This document shows positions 23,839 to 36,990 of a DNA stretch of 64,000 bases, piece after piece (position 1 is the first letter of the stretch; each line of letters opens with the position of its first letter). The stretch comes from Laguncularia racemosa (Eukaryota; Streptophyta; Magnoliopsida; Myrtales; Combretaceae). A program made the translations under genes and the position numbers. The notes beneath the pieces are model-generated. The model was not told the DNA's origin. It was given only the letters and a program-made list of their open reading frames with translations, and ran no database searches. The stretch spans positions 7,006,001 to 7,070,000 of the forward strand of contig JBBMOL010000012.1 in the NCBI GenBank assembly GCA_037954665.1. The letters are read 5' to 3'.

Positions 23839-26620
23839 CACATATTTGTTTATCCATCATTGTAGAGGTTAGGAGAATGAGGAAGCAGAATTCTCACTTA
23901 CAGAAGCTACGCAAACTATATGCAGCAATGTTCAAAGTGTCTCTCAATAAACTCAAAGCCCTGAACTTGGGGACGAACGAAAACCACGCTTTACATCCAA
24001 ACATGTCGGTTTTTTTTTTTTCCTCAACTATTTTGCATACTACAAATTGGGATGTAAAAGTCAAAACTGGTCTATCTTTTTAAGGAACTAATGTTCATGC
24101 CTGATGCCATTGTGTTATAACAGTTTCGGCATCCAAACATTATCGTCTAACCAAAAGATTGTTGCAGAAATTGAATTTGGATATTTCGATCCTACAGAGA
24201 TCAACACGCAGTTGATATCCTTCGACATAAAGGCCCTCGATCTTCGAATAACTTTATATTATGAACCCTTGATCTCTTGTAGAAGAAATAGGCGATGATC
24301 TTCTTCCAGAGGACTAATACAGTCCTCAGATGAGTTCATTTATCCCGCGATTTGCAAACATCCTGATGCGTTCCTGGATTGCTCTGATGGCGATTGATAT
24401 ATGTGTATATATATATATATATATATACATTTAGGTTTTAGGTTTATAATTAAGAAAATGAATATTTTTATGGTGTTTTAGTATAGTTATGAAACCAAAA
24501 AATAGAAGATAATGGACGGAATCAATATTCAATATTATGCGTGAATATTAAAAATGAATTTATTAATCATCAAATTATAGAGCGATATTATATATTATCT
24601 ATCTTAATCAGCATTAAAAGAAACCGACATAACTAACAAGTTTGATTAATAAGCTCACCACAATCCAATTAGCACGTTAGACGTGTTACTTATTTTATCT
24701 AAGTCTTAGTCATTAGTTTGCATCTTAGATTAGATTAGAGTATATTAGCTCCAGCTTGCAACTTAATCTAGTCCAATATGTAATAATGTTGATAAAAGAT
24801 GAACAACAAATTTACATTGATGTGAAAGTATTGTTGAGCCACGACCACGAAATTCCTAGAGAATCTAATTCCCAAGTGTTGATCAATAGTGTCTTGTCTT
24901 GGTGCCTTCCAACTGTCATTAGAAGATGAAACAGATAGTTGTTTTGGTTCTTAAATTATGCTTTAATTTCGAGTTAGTTTCTTTTATTTTTGTCAACCAT
25001 AATGCGAATATTTGTATCAATCGGTCACGTCATAAGGTAAAAAAGGGATGAGCTTATCTCTTAGGATTATATTCATATAACCCCCATCTCCTTTATTTTC
25101 CTTGTTAGAGTCTAATTTAGAGCCTTAACCTAATGATTTTGTTGATTATGTTTCTTCTGACAAAATAAAAAAATCTTGTAAGCAATTGAGTGCCTAATCT
25201 GTAACCATTGCATAAGAACATGAAGCAAGGCCTTTGCTGCATACCACGTAATTCTCATTGTGCCTCGTAGCATGTTGCGTCGGCTTCACTATGGAAATAC
25301 ATGACAGCCTTTGTTAGACTGCGTTGACTAACTTTGACGGATTTAATTTTTTTTTTTTTTTTGCATCGAAGCCCTCACTGCTTGCCACGTGGCACAACAA
25401 TGCTTTCATTGAAATAACTTTTAACTTGAATGGTTTTTTAGTTTTGACATATTAAATTATATTTCACAAAACAAGATTACCACTACAAATTAAATAAAAA
25501 TTTAAATAAAATGCTTTTTGCTACACCAAGTTTATTAGCTGCATTTGCAAGATCTAAGATGTTGCAAGTCAAATTTCATATAGTTTTGCTTTATGATGTA
25601 AAATTTGATTATATAGTTATGTTTTTTCAATATTGAGACAATCTATACATTATATAGCATTTTCTATTCAGCTTTGAAGTGAATTGTTGCAAGTTTTGTA
25701 CTTATTGCTGACTGATATAACTATAAATGAACAATTGAAACATGGTAAAAGCCTAAAAGGAGCTATAATATATATCAAATCCTTTGTTTTTTTTCTCCCC
25801 CTAATCCTACCAATTACATATTACATAAATAATTTTAAAAGTATTATTAAAGATCAGTCATATATAATAGTATAAACTCAACTATAGCTAAGACTTTTAT
25901 AATCTAATTATACGAACATTTATCTTTTAATGGAATGGAATGGACTATATTTAATTTTCTCTCTTCACTTATTGTAATATATACTATAATTAACCAATAA
26001 CGGTGAGAAAAATATATTCTAACCACTTTTTTTTTTTTTTTGTCACACTCTTTTAAAAGAACTATATATATATCCATACTCATGTATTTGTCTATACTTT
26101 ATACTCTAAAAAAATTCGATATGTATCAAGATATTATAATCCAATTTACATAAATATTGTTAGATTTTTCTCACGCAATAATGAAAATGTTTATTTCCCT
26201 TCTTTCTTCCTAGTAAAACCTAGCCAGTGGACAACATATTTACATGACAGATGTACAAAATCATTACACGTAAAATTATTAATAGAAAAGATAAAAATTA
26301 AAGTTTTTTTTTTTTTTTAATCCTTTTGCTCACATTGGATAGATAAAGAGATAGGAAGAAAGCTAAAGATTATTTATAAGTCGCCATATGGACTAATTTT
26401 ATTGATTTAAAAAATAAAAATAAAGACTAGAAACTCTACTTTAATAATACAGATAATTTATTGGGAAAAAACAAAAGAGAAAAAAACTGCGTCAGCCATT
26501 CCCAGATAAACCAGATATAACTTATTTCCCGTCACTATCTCTCCTGCTTCCTCCAAACAATAAATTGGAAATAAACCAGTCTTACCTCCTAAACCTCCAC
26601 GACTCCTCAACTTCCCCCCC
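23839..26620. other. Intergenic region between GAPN and the bHLH gene; no supported gene
   Basis: Two short plus-strand ORFs (23877-24083 and 24104-24298) and an opposing minus-strand reading show no known motif or splice-consistent partner. A TA dinucleotide run lies at 24406-24427. The rest, 24430-26600, is AT-rich with homopolymer runs; the last few hundred bases are probably the promoter of the bHLH gene. Confidence 0.45.
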
Positions 26621-26621
26621 A

Positions 26622-26641
26622 CTCTCTCTCTCTCTCTCTCT
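26622..26641 (+). repeat. CT microsatellite in the bHLH gene leader
   Basis: Ten CT repeats lie about 70 bases before the start codon. Such CT tracts are common in plant 5' leaders and core promoters and support transcription in this direction. Confidence 0.75.
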
Positions 26642-26712
26642 TCCTCCCAGTGTCCTCATTGCATTCTTTTAGTTTTTCAATAAAGGTCCTTAAAAAAAAA
26701 AAGAAATTGAGA

Positions 26713-29700
26713 ATGCAACCTTGTAATAGAGAAATGGTGGGCATGAACAACAACAACAATAGCAACAACAATTCCTCTCTCTTAAACCACACTCAAATCC
26801 CATCTCTAGTTCAACAAGACAACCACCACGCGCAGCCCTCCCATTTCCACCACGCTCCTCCACCCTCCGACGACTTCCTCGACCAAATGTTCTCTTCCCT
26901 TCCACCCTGTTCATGGACCGACCTCAACCCCAACATGTTGCCCATAACCGAACCCGCCACGTCGGCAGCCGATGATGTTGGTGGGTTCCACCACCCACCA
27001 CCCCATGGCTTGGATGATCAGTCGGCTATTTTGGTATCCAAGTTGAGGCAGCAGCAGATCAGCGGAAGCAGTGGTGGTGGCGGCGGTCCGTCTTCATCCG
27101 CTGCAGCTGCAAGGGCACTGATGTTGCAACAGCAGTTGTTGGGGCATCCAAACAACGGAATTTTCGATGGTTCGGCAGTCTACCATAATAATAATGGGTT
27201 TGGTGGGTCTTCTTTGCATGGTGTTGCTGGTCAAACCTCAACTCTTCAGCGTCCACATTTCAACCATTCTCAGGCAAGTTAAAACAAACAAACAAAAATT
27301 AAAACGATAATCCATTTGCCGATTTTATTTCTTATGTATTAGATTTAAATCATATTTAATGGAATTTTTAAGCTACTGTTATTTGAAGTCTTCTACAGTC
27401 TTGTCATGGCAACGTTGTACAATTTTGGTTTTAATTAGTGAGCGGTCAAAAATGGTAAGTAATGTCTGTCAAAGGTATTAATTATATTGTGGGATTTTGT
27501 TTTGAACCGGCAGGGACAGGGAGGGTCAATTCAACAACAGGTGACGCCAAATTTTAGTGCACAGGGACAGGGTACGGTGACGAACCAAGGTGCATCTGCA
27601 GCAAGTGCGTCCACTGGTGGTGCACCTGGTCAGCCTAAACAGAGAGTTAGGGCTCGGAGAGGTCAAGCCACCGATCCTCACAGCATCGCTGAAAGAGTAA
27701 TTAATTAATTAGTTTACTTATTTATTTATTTATCCTCATAGGTAATTATTAGTTTTCGAGTATTTATTAAAATACTAAATATATATAAATATGTATTAAA
27801 GTTTGAAGGATATATGTAAAATTTTGAGCCTTTTGCACATGTCCTGGATATTGATTGATTGGACATTTTTAAGATTAGCGGATTACATGAAATCTATATA
27901 AATTATATTATATGAATTGAATACTTGCTGAGAAAAATGTTTTATACTATTTTAGAGACTTTTTTTTTATTATTATTATAATTTTGGGGGGCCGATTAAT
28001 ATAGGAGACTTTAATTTAACCAGATGGTTCGGTAAAAGGTGTGTCTGTCGGGCACAAACTTTTGAGTTCTGGCTTACGGTGTGGGACTAAAATTTGGAAT
28101 TTGAAAAATTTGCAGCTGCGGAGAGAGAGAATTGCGGAAAGAATGAAGGCACTGCAAGAGCTGGTTCCCAATGCCAACAAGGTGTGAATACCCACATGCC
28201 ATCCATCGTTTTTCCTTTTATTATATCATATTTTTCTAATTAATTAATTTAATCTTAGTCGTCTAGTCGTTTGTGGATGTCCGTCCTATTTAAAAAAATC
28301 ATATGAATTAGAATTTTTTAATACAAATATTGTTAGATTATGTTTAAGCTTAGTTTCCATGTATTGGGGGTTGGGTTATGTTCAATTTTGGAACCATCTT
28401 GATTTTTAAAATCTAGTTTCCGTCCGTTACTTCGGAAAATGAGTGGAGTTGGCTCAAAAGCCTGTTTTACCTGATTTACCGGGATATTTTAATTATTTTT
28501 TTTCTTTAAAAAAAGAAAAACTCCAGCGGTTCTTTTAGTTTGTCATTTTGGAAGAAACAAGATTCCTGATATTTCTACCCGGTACATGATTCTTCGGGAA
28601 AACGTTTGTGATTCTATACCATAATTCGAAATAAATAAAGTTTTTTTTTTTTTTTAATGATTTTATGATCTGGGAACTTTGATTTCTGAATTTCCATATC
28701 ATGCCTTTCGTTTTCAATACAAAATTATGGAGGAAGAAAATAAATAAATAAAAAAAAAATAGAGTTAAAGGAAGTGCCTGATGGAAGTCTTGGCTGCTTA
28801 AAACAGTTTAAAATCCTTTACTTAGTTGGGTTTATATTTTCTTAATAGAAAAATGCAATCGGATAGTCTAGAAGCACTTGGTAAGCTAAATAAAGTAATT
28901 TCTTATCATTCATATATATATATATATATATATTTCATAAAATATGTAATTAATGTTAAAAGCTATAAATTTTTTTATATTTCAAAATTTTAAGAAGCAT
29001 CTACACGGAGCTATTTAGTGATAGAGCCATTTGAATAAAGGAGAAATTCTATAGAAAATTAAAATAGGGGGTATATTTTAATAGTTTGGATCTGGGTTTT
29101 TGGAATGACAGACAGACAAGGCATCAATGCTGGATGAGATCATCGATTATGTAAAATTCCTCCAGCTCCAAGTCAAGGTTCTCTTTCTCTCTCTGTCATT
29201 ACTTCTTGTTCTCTTACACAATTCTCTAAATTAACTGGAATGATTCCCTTGCTTGACATTATTTTATTAATCAACGAACACGTATAAATAATACATAAAG
29301 TATGATCTTCATTAATTAAAGCTAGAATATATAGATGTACACATTGTGCATATCTGAAATTATGGTCTCTTCTCAGGTTCTCAGCATGAGCAGATTGGGT
29401 GGAGCAGCTGCTGTTGCCCCCCTCGTTGCAGATGTTACTTCTGAGGTATATTCATTTTATTAACACACCCACTCTATTTATTATTTCCCTTTTACTTTAC
29501 TAAATTAGATTGCATCATGGAAGAATCTTACTACATTAATTGTCATCATGTTACCCTTGATCCCCATTATTTATCCCCCGACAAGTCAATAGGTTTTCAT
29601 TAAGTTTCAATAAGAAAAAAATTCCCCCAACTTCTCAATTTAAAATGGAACCTTAGCTTCTATCCCTAGTCGGAGCCAAAATAGGTTAGTGAAACCTGCA

Positions 29701-30917
29701 ACACCCATCTTTAACAAATCCTTCCATAGGAAGTATGATATGTAGGAAAGAAAAAAAAAAAAAAAGGGTTATTAAAATGGGATGGTCCCAACATCAATAT
29801 CTATTTTTTTTTTTTCTAAAACTAATGCTACTTTTTATTTTCTTTTTTCTTATATATAAAAAATAGATACTATTTTCAAATCAAAACTTATAAAATGATA
29901 AGAATGTTGTGAGTCGTGTCCACATAATCATAAGACACATCTATTACTATGCTCATTTAAAATTAGAAGATTAGTTGTGCATCATTTACATGACATTTTT
30001 CATCATTTGGTGGTATACCAGCATATAATAAAGTAGTTTTAGCATATAGTTAAAGACTTTAGGACAATATCCACCGGTACACACATACATATAATAATTT
30101 AAGACTTGAGAATAATATTGTTGTCCCTGTCTCAACTTCAAACATCAAAAGTGGGGTAAAAAAAAAAGGGAAAAGAAAGAAAGAAAGAAAGGTGGAAGAT
30201 ATAGACAATGACTAATCGTGAGGGGGCTGCAATCTGTCCTTCCCCAATTTGAGATGTAAAAATATTCTTTAACGTAAGATATTAGGAAGGCTTGCCACGA
30301 TACGATATGGACGAAAATGGAAACACAAGGGTCATGATTCAACCCTTCTAATCAAAACGCCAATCCCCAAATGCAATCAAAAACACCTTTTAACACATGG
30401 CACTATGAATCAACATAAAACGACAAAATTAAAGTAGCACGCGTGCTCACTTTTTCAGATTCCACAAACACAAAACCCTCTCTCTCTCTCTCTCCTTAAA
30501 AACAAACCATACATCTAATCTTTTTTTCCTTGTCTGTTCCTGTAGGGAGGTGGCGACTGCAACCAAGCAAGCCCTAACGGGAACAATAACGACTCGTCTA
30601 ACGACAGCTTGACGGTGACGGAGCACCAAGTGGCTAAGCTAATGGAAGAGGACATGGGCTCCGCCATGCAATACCTTCAAGGGAAAGGCCTGTGTCTCAT
30701 GCCCATATCCCTTGCTACGGCCATTTCAACTGCCACGTGTCGCTCGGGGAGACCCGTGGGCAATAATGGAGTGCACGCATCTAACGCTGCCGATGGTCCC
30801 ACCTCTCCCAGCATGTCGGTTTTAACCGTCCAATCCGCCACCAACCTTTGTAACGGTAACTTTAACGGAGGAGTTGACGTGTCCGTCAAAGATGCTGCTT
30901 CCGTTTCTAAGCCGTGA
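26713..30917 (+). CDS. bHLH transcription factor, LRL (LJRHL1-like / bHLH66-69-82) group
   Basis: Six exons (26713-27273, 27514-27696, 28116-28181, 29112-29177, 29377-29445, 30546-30917) join in phase into 438 residues. The start at 26713 gives the family-like MQPCNREM; upstream codons in the same frame fall in the CT-rich leader. N-terminal low-complexity Asn/Gln/His stretches surround the acidic motif DDFLDQM (53-59) and the conserved SAILVSKLRQQQISG. The basic region follows RVRARRGQATDPHSIAER, with His243, Glu247 and Arg251, the H-E-R pattern for E-box/G-box binding. The helix-loop-helix runs to about 298 and continues into LQVKVLSMSRLGGAA, diagnostic of this group. In Arabidopsis, LRL members act in root-hair development; that role here is inference. 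Three short exons (66, 66, 69 bp) encode most of the bHLH. Intron 1 starts GC (cag/gcaagt) rather than GT. Confidence 0.95.
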
Positions 30918-32197
30918 TAACGGCGTCGGCTGACTTTTGTTTCGAAGAAGAAAAAAGCAAAAGGGGAAGTAGAGGGTATGGATTCAACGGCCGTCCAAAG
31001 TCTACGAAAATAAGGTTTACTATATATTTAACGACGCCGTATTTGCGTAGACTTTGGCGAAAAGCAAGCTAACTTCAAATCAAAGACAACTGCTATGTCA
31101 TCCACCATCAAGAAGATCAAATCCCAAAAGCTTTATTTTATTTCTCGGATTAGGTTTATATGCAATTCTTAATTTACTTTTTGGTCTGCTTTTTTTTTTT
31201 TTAATCTTTTGATTCCAATCTGGGTCTGTCTTGTCTGTCGATGGGACCTCCTTTTTCAATAGGACTTTGTCCGATTAGTTTAGTTTAATTGATAATAATG
31301 TTGACAGATGGTTAGACTACTTATTAAGAATTTAAATAATTTTTTTTAAAACATATTTCCTACTTAACTTTTCCATGTTGAAATACATCGTTTTAGAAAA
31401 TCAAAAGCACGACAAACTTTACATAGAGAGTTGGCTTAAAATCAAGTGGTCATTAAAAAAGGTTTTGCAGCTTTGTCAATCGACATCAGTGACACTGTTT
31501 TCTTTTTGAGTTCGATCGGGCCAATATTTTAGAGGGGGATTCAGGACCACTTTGTAATAAATTATTTAGATGCTATGAGGTCTAGTGTTACCTTACATGA
31601 GTGAGTCAACGGAAAGTAACCATGTGGCATTTATTTAGAGGATGAAAGCATTATGATTAATTAAAAAAAATTCTCTCAAATCTGACCCATTTTTTCTAAA
31701 CTATTTTTAAGGGAAGAAGCATAAAAACAGGGCTTCTATTTTCATATTTTTGCAATCAATTTACCACCTATATGCACTCTCTTTTAATAATTCCATATTT
31801 TCCTTCGCTATCCATACCAAACCTATTAATTTATATAAAATAAAACCCAGTGTTATGTCATTGTGCAAATGGTGTAGTTTATATCAATATGTGTTGGTTA
31901 TTTTTATTTTAGATTGACAGATTTCATGTGTCTTTACCGTAGAATTAATATTTGGAGCATGTATTAGTTGCAGGACAATGCTAGGCATTAGTCATGTATG
32001 GATAAATATTTGCTATTTCTAACTATGTTTTGAATATAGTCCTACTAATTATGTGCATATATTTAGTCTAATTCAACAAATTTTAATGTACATACATTAA
32101 TTTTTTGTTCACATGTATACCTGTAGTGGGTGGGGACATATTTGAGACAGGAATTAGAGATAGTAAACATTTATCTATCATGTATCATACTGTGTTG
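30918..32197. other. 3' UTR of the bHLH gene and gene-free DNA
   Basis: The first ~250 bases are probably 3' UTR. The remainder is AT-rich with no ORF, element boundary or exon pair seen. Confidence 0.45.
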
Positions 32198-32875
32198 TAG
32201 GGATGGATAAAAAAATCGATCAAACTAAATCAATTTGTAAATCAAACCAAACCAAACTAGGACAATATGGCTCTTTTTTTTTTTCTTCTTCTGCAATTTA
32301 GTTTAGAAATTTTCTACTTTAAATCAAATTGAAAATTTGTAATTGGTTTGAAAAGGTAATCCAAATCAAAATATTTACAAATATATATATAATGATATTT
32401 CACTCATAACTAAAAGAACTATTTTGTTGTAATTTAGTATTTAAAAGAATTTTTAATTTACTTATATTGAAAAGCATATGTATTTAAATTTTATGACCAT
32501 AATTTAGTAAATATGTATATAAGTTGACTTAAAATTTATGTTATATAATAACTTAGGGAATAAATTAGTTGTATTACACATTTATAATTTTTTAGTTGTT
32601 TTGATATTGACTTTATTATTCTCTTATATAATATTAATATATACTATTATTAAATGAATTTAGTACTACTCATGAGATTACATGTTAATCAAATATACTT
32701 TCTTAAAAAATAAAATATAGCTTAATTTGTAAGTTAAAGTGAAATTTTATGGTTTGGAAAGAAACTAAAATGAATTGTATGGTTTGGCTTAAAATAATAA
32801 AGAATCAAACTATATTTTTATAGTTTGTTTAATTTAGAGGAAAAACCGAATTAATTTGATACGTGTCCATCCTTA
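32198..32875. mobile_element. hAT-like MITE, about 678 bp
   Basis: Terminal inverted repeats pair tagggatggata at the left with the reverse complement of the right end, taaggatggaca. The 8-bp flanks ctgtgttg and ttgtgcta match at five positions and all three differences are transitions, as in a decayed target duplication. The interior is rich in aaaccaaacc and its complement ggtttgg, as in many plant hAT MITEs, and has no coding capacity. Confidence 0.6.
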
Positions 32876-34616
32876 TTGTGCTATGTTTGTGTTGTTATTG
32901 TGTCATGCTATAATAATGTGGATGTATAAGTGTTGGCATTAAGCCAAGTGTTAGGAAATAGAGTGCTGATGTGGAATGTCAATTTATGTCTATAATAAAT
33001 GGCAATTATGGCCATTAGTGTGTGGTAGGTGTCATAAAAAGAGTAAATGCTGTTGTTAAATAATTGCTCTTGTAATCTCCATAATCCAACCGTTTAAGAG
33101 CAATAAGGAATGAAAAAAAAAGAAAAAGAAAAAGGGATGGATCTTATTTTACTCAAAACAAGGTTTTTATTTATTTATTTATTTTAAATGAGATCTAAGC
33201 TTCTCTCTAAAGTAGTCCTAATATGCATAAAAAAATAGGTAAGTTTGGAAGAAAAGTTAACAAGGGTAAAAAGATTAGTAGTGAAAGATTTATCTCTAAT
33301 TGCCCTATAACAAGAGCAAAAATCTGAGCCTATAACACCTAGCTTTCCATCCAATTCTATGAAGCCACTAATCCATCAAATAGACTCAAAGTCTTAGTTT
33401 AAACTCATTTATAAGTCTTGATTATAAAAACTAAAAGGTTACTTCTTTATTTTTACATTGTTAGAATGTTTTAGAACTTAATTGTTACATTATTACAAGG
33501 TTTAGGATTCAATTTTATGCTCATCGAAAAGCTTAAAATTTAATTATAAGTCTTTGACAAAGTGAGAGTGATAATTGAATAATTTAAATTTACAACTTAT
33601 CATATGCAATTCTTAACGAGTGATATTGGTGAATTTTTCCTAATGTTATTGTTTGCTACTATTTGATACATAATTGGTTCAATATTGTGGCAACCTGTAT
33701 AGAAAAGTAATTTTCATGTCCTAAAAGGATGATGGAAGGTTATATAATTAATTTTGTCCTTTTTTAATTAAACTGTAAATTAGATTTGAACGATTTTTTT
33801 AGGTTCAAAAAAATTACAAACTAAACTAAACTTTATATATATATATATATTAAAAAAATTACAAATTGAACTGTAAGAATTAAAGAAAAAAATGGCAGTG
33901 AAAGTATAGGAAATATATGATTAAAAAAGAGAATTCTATGTTATGCATTTGATTTATTCTTTTATTTGGTTTTCATTAAGTAAGTTACTATATTTATGAT
34001 TTTATATTTTTACTTATTGATGAATATAAAAATCATAATTATCTTAAAAGAGATAATAAAATTTTCTTAAATATATTAAATGGGTATTAAATATGGTAAA
34101 TGATATTGAAAAAATGATTATAAATTAAATTCTTTTTATGCGAAGTGTATTTTTTTTTATGATTTATTAACTTGTATATGAAAAAAAATTAATAACACGT
34201 ATAAAAACAGTTCAAACCATAAACCAAATCGGACAGAACCATTATTTTTTTTTGTTTTGAAAAATTACTAACCAAATAGTATAATTATGTTTGATTTAAG
34301 CAAAAAAAAAAAAAACTAAATTGTAATATACCATTTTGGTTTGATTTGATTTGAGAGATGAACTATTCCGAACTGAACCATATCCATCCTTATAAAATAC
34401 CCATCACATGAAGGAATTCAATATTAATTGATGAGGTGATCTTGGGGAATTGCCAATTATAGTTGTCTAGTCAGTCAGTTCCCCCGGTCGGCAAGAAGAG
34501 GAAAGCGGGTGGGGGGAAAGGAAAAGCAAGTCCTCTTGGTCACGTTAACCATATGCTAAACCACCTATTAATCTAATTGAACACATCTAATGTCCACTAA
34601 AGAGACTTTCCTCTTG
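32876..34616. other. Gene-free DNA with a second MITE-like fragment
   Basis: About 33760-34392 resembles the preceding MITE: it ends tatccatcctta and contains runs such as caaaccataaaccaaatcgg and tttggtttgatttgatttg. A matching left terminus was not found. The rest shows nothing recognisable. Confidence 0.4.
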
Positions 34617-34788
34617 AATGTAGGTGAATATTAAGAGTTGCGTTTAGGAAATTACAAGCATCAACATGTGTAAGCTTTCCCTATTGTGATTTTGTATTGG
34701 GGAATGTAGGTGAAAATTAAGAGTTACTTTTAGGAAATTACAAACATTAACATTTGTAAGCTTTCCCTATTGTGATTTTGTATTGGTG
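34617..34788. repeat. 86-bp tandem duplication
   Basis: Copy 1 (34617-34702) and copy 2 (34703-34788) share aatgtaggtgaa, agctttccctattgtgattt and tgtattgg, differing at about six positions. They are strictly adjacent, so this is a direct tandem duplication of moderate age. Confidence 0.85.
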
Positions 34789-35075
34789 GGGCTATGCCAC
34801 CAAAAGTTGTTCATTTCTTTGTAGACTAGAATTAGCAAGTGGCCTCTCTTTACATTCCCACCTCTAAACTCTAGAAAAACAATATAATTATCTATCTTAT
34901 AGTGCATAATAAGATATTAGGAAAAAAGAAAAGAAAAGAAAAAAGGCCTCATCTAAGATGATCAAATGGGACAGTAGCCTTAACATGATAAATACAAAAT
35001 AATCACAGGCAGTTCTACTACTAACAAGTGTCTCAAGTGTATTAGTTTAGAGCACTTTTATATATCTTTTATAAA

Positions 35076-35460
35076 TTTATGTAAGACAAATATATAAAAC
35101 TTACTTATACAGTGATTATCAAGTGCAGTGGAAGCAGGCTTGCTATTAAAAGTATGACTTATATTTGTAATATTCTTTAATCAATCTTCTTTTCTAGACG
35201 TAGGAATGGTTCGCTTCCAAAACTATGAGTCGACCTGCTGATTCAGGAATTGGAACCAGCCCCGTGCACACGGTTTATGAGCGGTTCCACACCCAACAAC
35301 TGTAGAACCCCTGAGTTCATGTCCATTCACGAACAAAAAAAAAAATTATAGAGAAAAAGAAAATATTACAAATATAAGTCATACTTTTAATAGCAAGCCT
35401 GCTTCCACTGCACTTGATAATCACTGTATAAGTAAGTTATATATATTTGTCTTACATAAA
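35076..35460. repeat. Near-perfect 99-bp inverted repeat with a 187-bp spacer
   Basis: The left arm (35076-35174) and right arm (35362-35460) are reverse complements at 98 of 99 positions; the only difference is aaact versus taact near the outer third. The spacer (35175-35361) holds short self-complementary pieces around ggaattggaacc and gcggttccac. A transcript would fold into a very stable hairpin. It lies in gene-free DNA, and neither arm resembles any other part of the window. Confidence 0.95.
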
Positions 35461-36344
35461 CAAAGCATAAGATTTAAAAGTAAAATATAGTGAAAATTTT
35501 GAACTATCACCTTATGAAAAAGGAAGAAATTCTTCATTATTTATAGTATTTAATGTGTTACTAATAATAATATAAGAAACAAATATACTTTTAATGCATG
35601 TCTAGTTTGATATAAATAGACTTTCCTACTCAACAATATGGGATAAACCTTTACCTTTGGACCTTCTTTCTAATCTCTAGACTTTTGTTTAATATTATTT
35701 ATACTACAACTTAATATGGATATAGTTTTATATGAATAAATACAAATTATTTATTACTCTTTTAAAAAATGAGCCAAAAAATATAATATTATATTTGGTA
35801 TAAAAAATGATTTAAAATAAAATAAATTAAAATAGAATGAAATGAAAAACGAAATAGTGAATGCATCCATGTGTGCTGATAAGTCATTTTGGCTTGAGTC
35901 CAAGCCCTACTCTAGCCTAAGCTTGGCTAGATACTATGGATACAACCATGAGATTAGATGGTAGCTTGGCATTTTTTTCTTATTTGATGTTTTGACTTAG
36001 TCAATTCTAGATAAAGTTCACTAAAGGTAGTTAACTATCACAATTGCCCAATCTTCCATTATTAAGATACTTTGGGCGTGCTCCAAGAGACATGTCACAT
36101 GTTCTCTACTTGCAATCATCTAGTACCGCTTCTTGTAAATACTAAGGAGCGTTTATGGGTAAGGGGATCTAAATTTTAAGCTCTTTTACCCTCTTTTAAG
36201 CTTTCTTTCTCCACACATATTCAAATTCTAACTTAAGTGTTAGAGTGATTACATTGAATGGCTTTGACACTTCTTAGCTCATTATTCTCATGTACTATAG
36301 GTCTTTACACCACTTTCAAATTGACAATCAACAATGTGTTTGGA

Positions 36345-36990
36345 TATATATTATATATATATATATATATAGACTAAGAAGTACACTTTCAGTTCTCATC
36401 ATTTTTTTTATTTGAGTTTTCAATACATTTAGCTTTCAATGTTTATTTATTTTTATTTTTTTTCCTATTTGAGTTTTCAACATTTTTTATTTTTTCCTTT
36501 TCTATTTAAATCTTTAATGTTTTCAAAACCTTATAAAAATAAAACTTCCAGCAAATACTTTAATTTTTCTATCAATCTTGGGCATGTACTAATTACCAAT
36601 TAGTTTTGAACTAGTTGACCAAAATGAGTAAGGTATACTTAAATTTTACAAGACCTTTTTTTTTTTACTTTTAATTACTATTTTTGTATTTTTCATTATT
36701 TTATATTATCTTATATCATAATATATATTTAATATTATTTTTACTATATTATATAAATAAATACAATTAAAATTATCATTTTATCAATTTAATTACAGTG
36801 AATCAATTTAAAATTGATATATATCATGGATGGATGGCAAATTTAATAGATTTGATGAAGATTCTTTTTTTTTTCTTGGTAAGATTTTGAAAATGTTGAA
36901 GATTTAAATAAAAGAAAAAAAAGGTTGAAAACTTAAATAAAAAATTAAGTGAACTTTAATACTAAAGTATACTTTTCCTATATATAATAA
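36345..36990. mobile_element. Possible fold-back MITE with long degenerate inverted repeats
   Basis: Left sequence (actttcagttctcatcattt, then ttatttgagttttcaa, then tatttaaatctttaatgttttcaaaa) pairs imperfectly with the reverse complement of 36880-36980. The arms are about 130-150 bp and AT-rich. A TA run (36344-36371) obscures the left edge and no target duplication was identified. Confidence 0.4.

Noticed and set aside
26650..26712. Upstream in-frame extension of the bHLH protein
   Set aside because: It starts in the CT-rich leader, encodes low-complexity Ser/Lys text, and the family N-terminus resembles MQPC at 26713.
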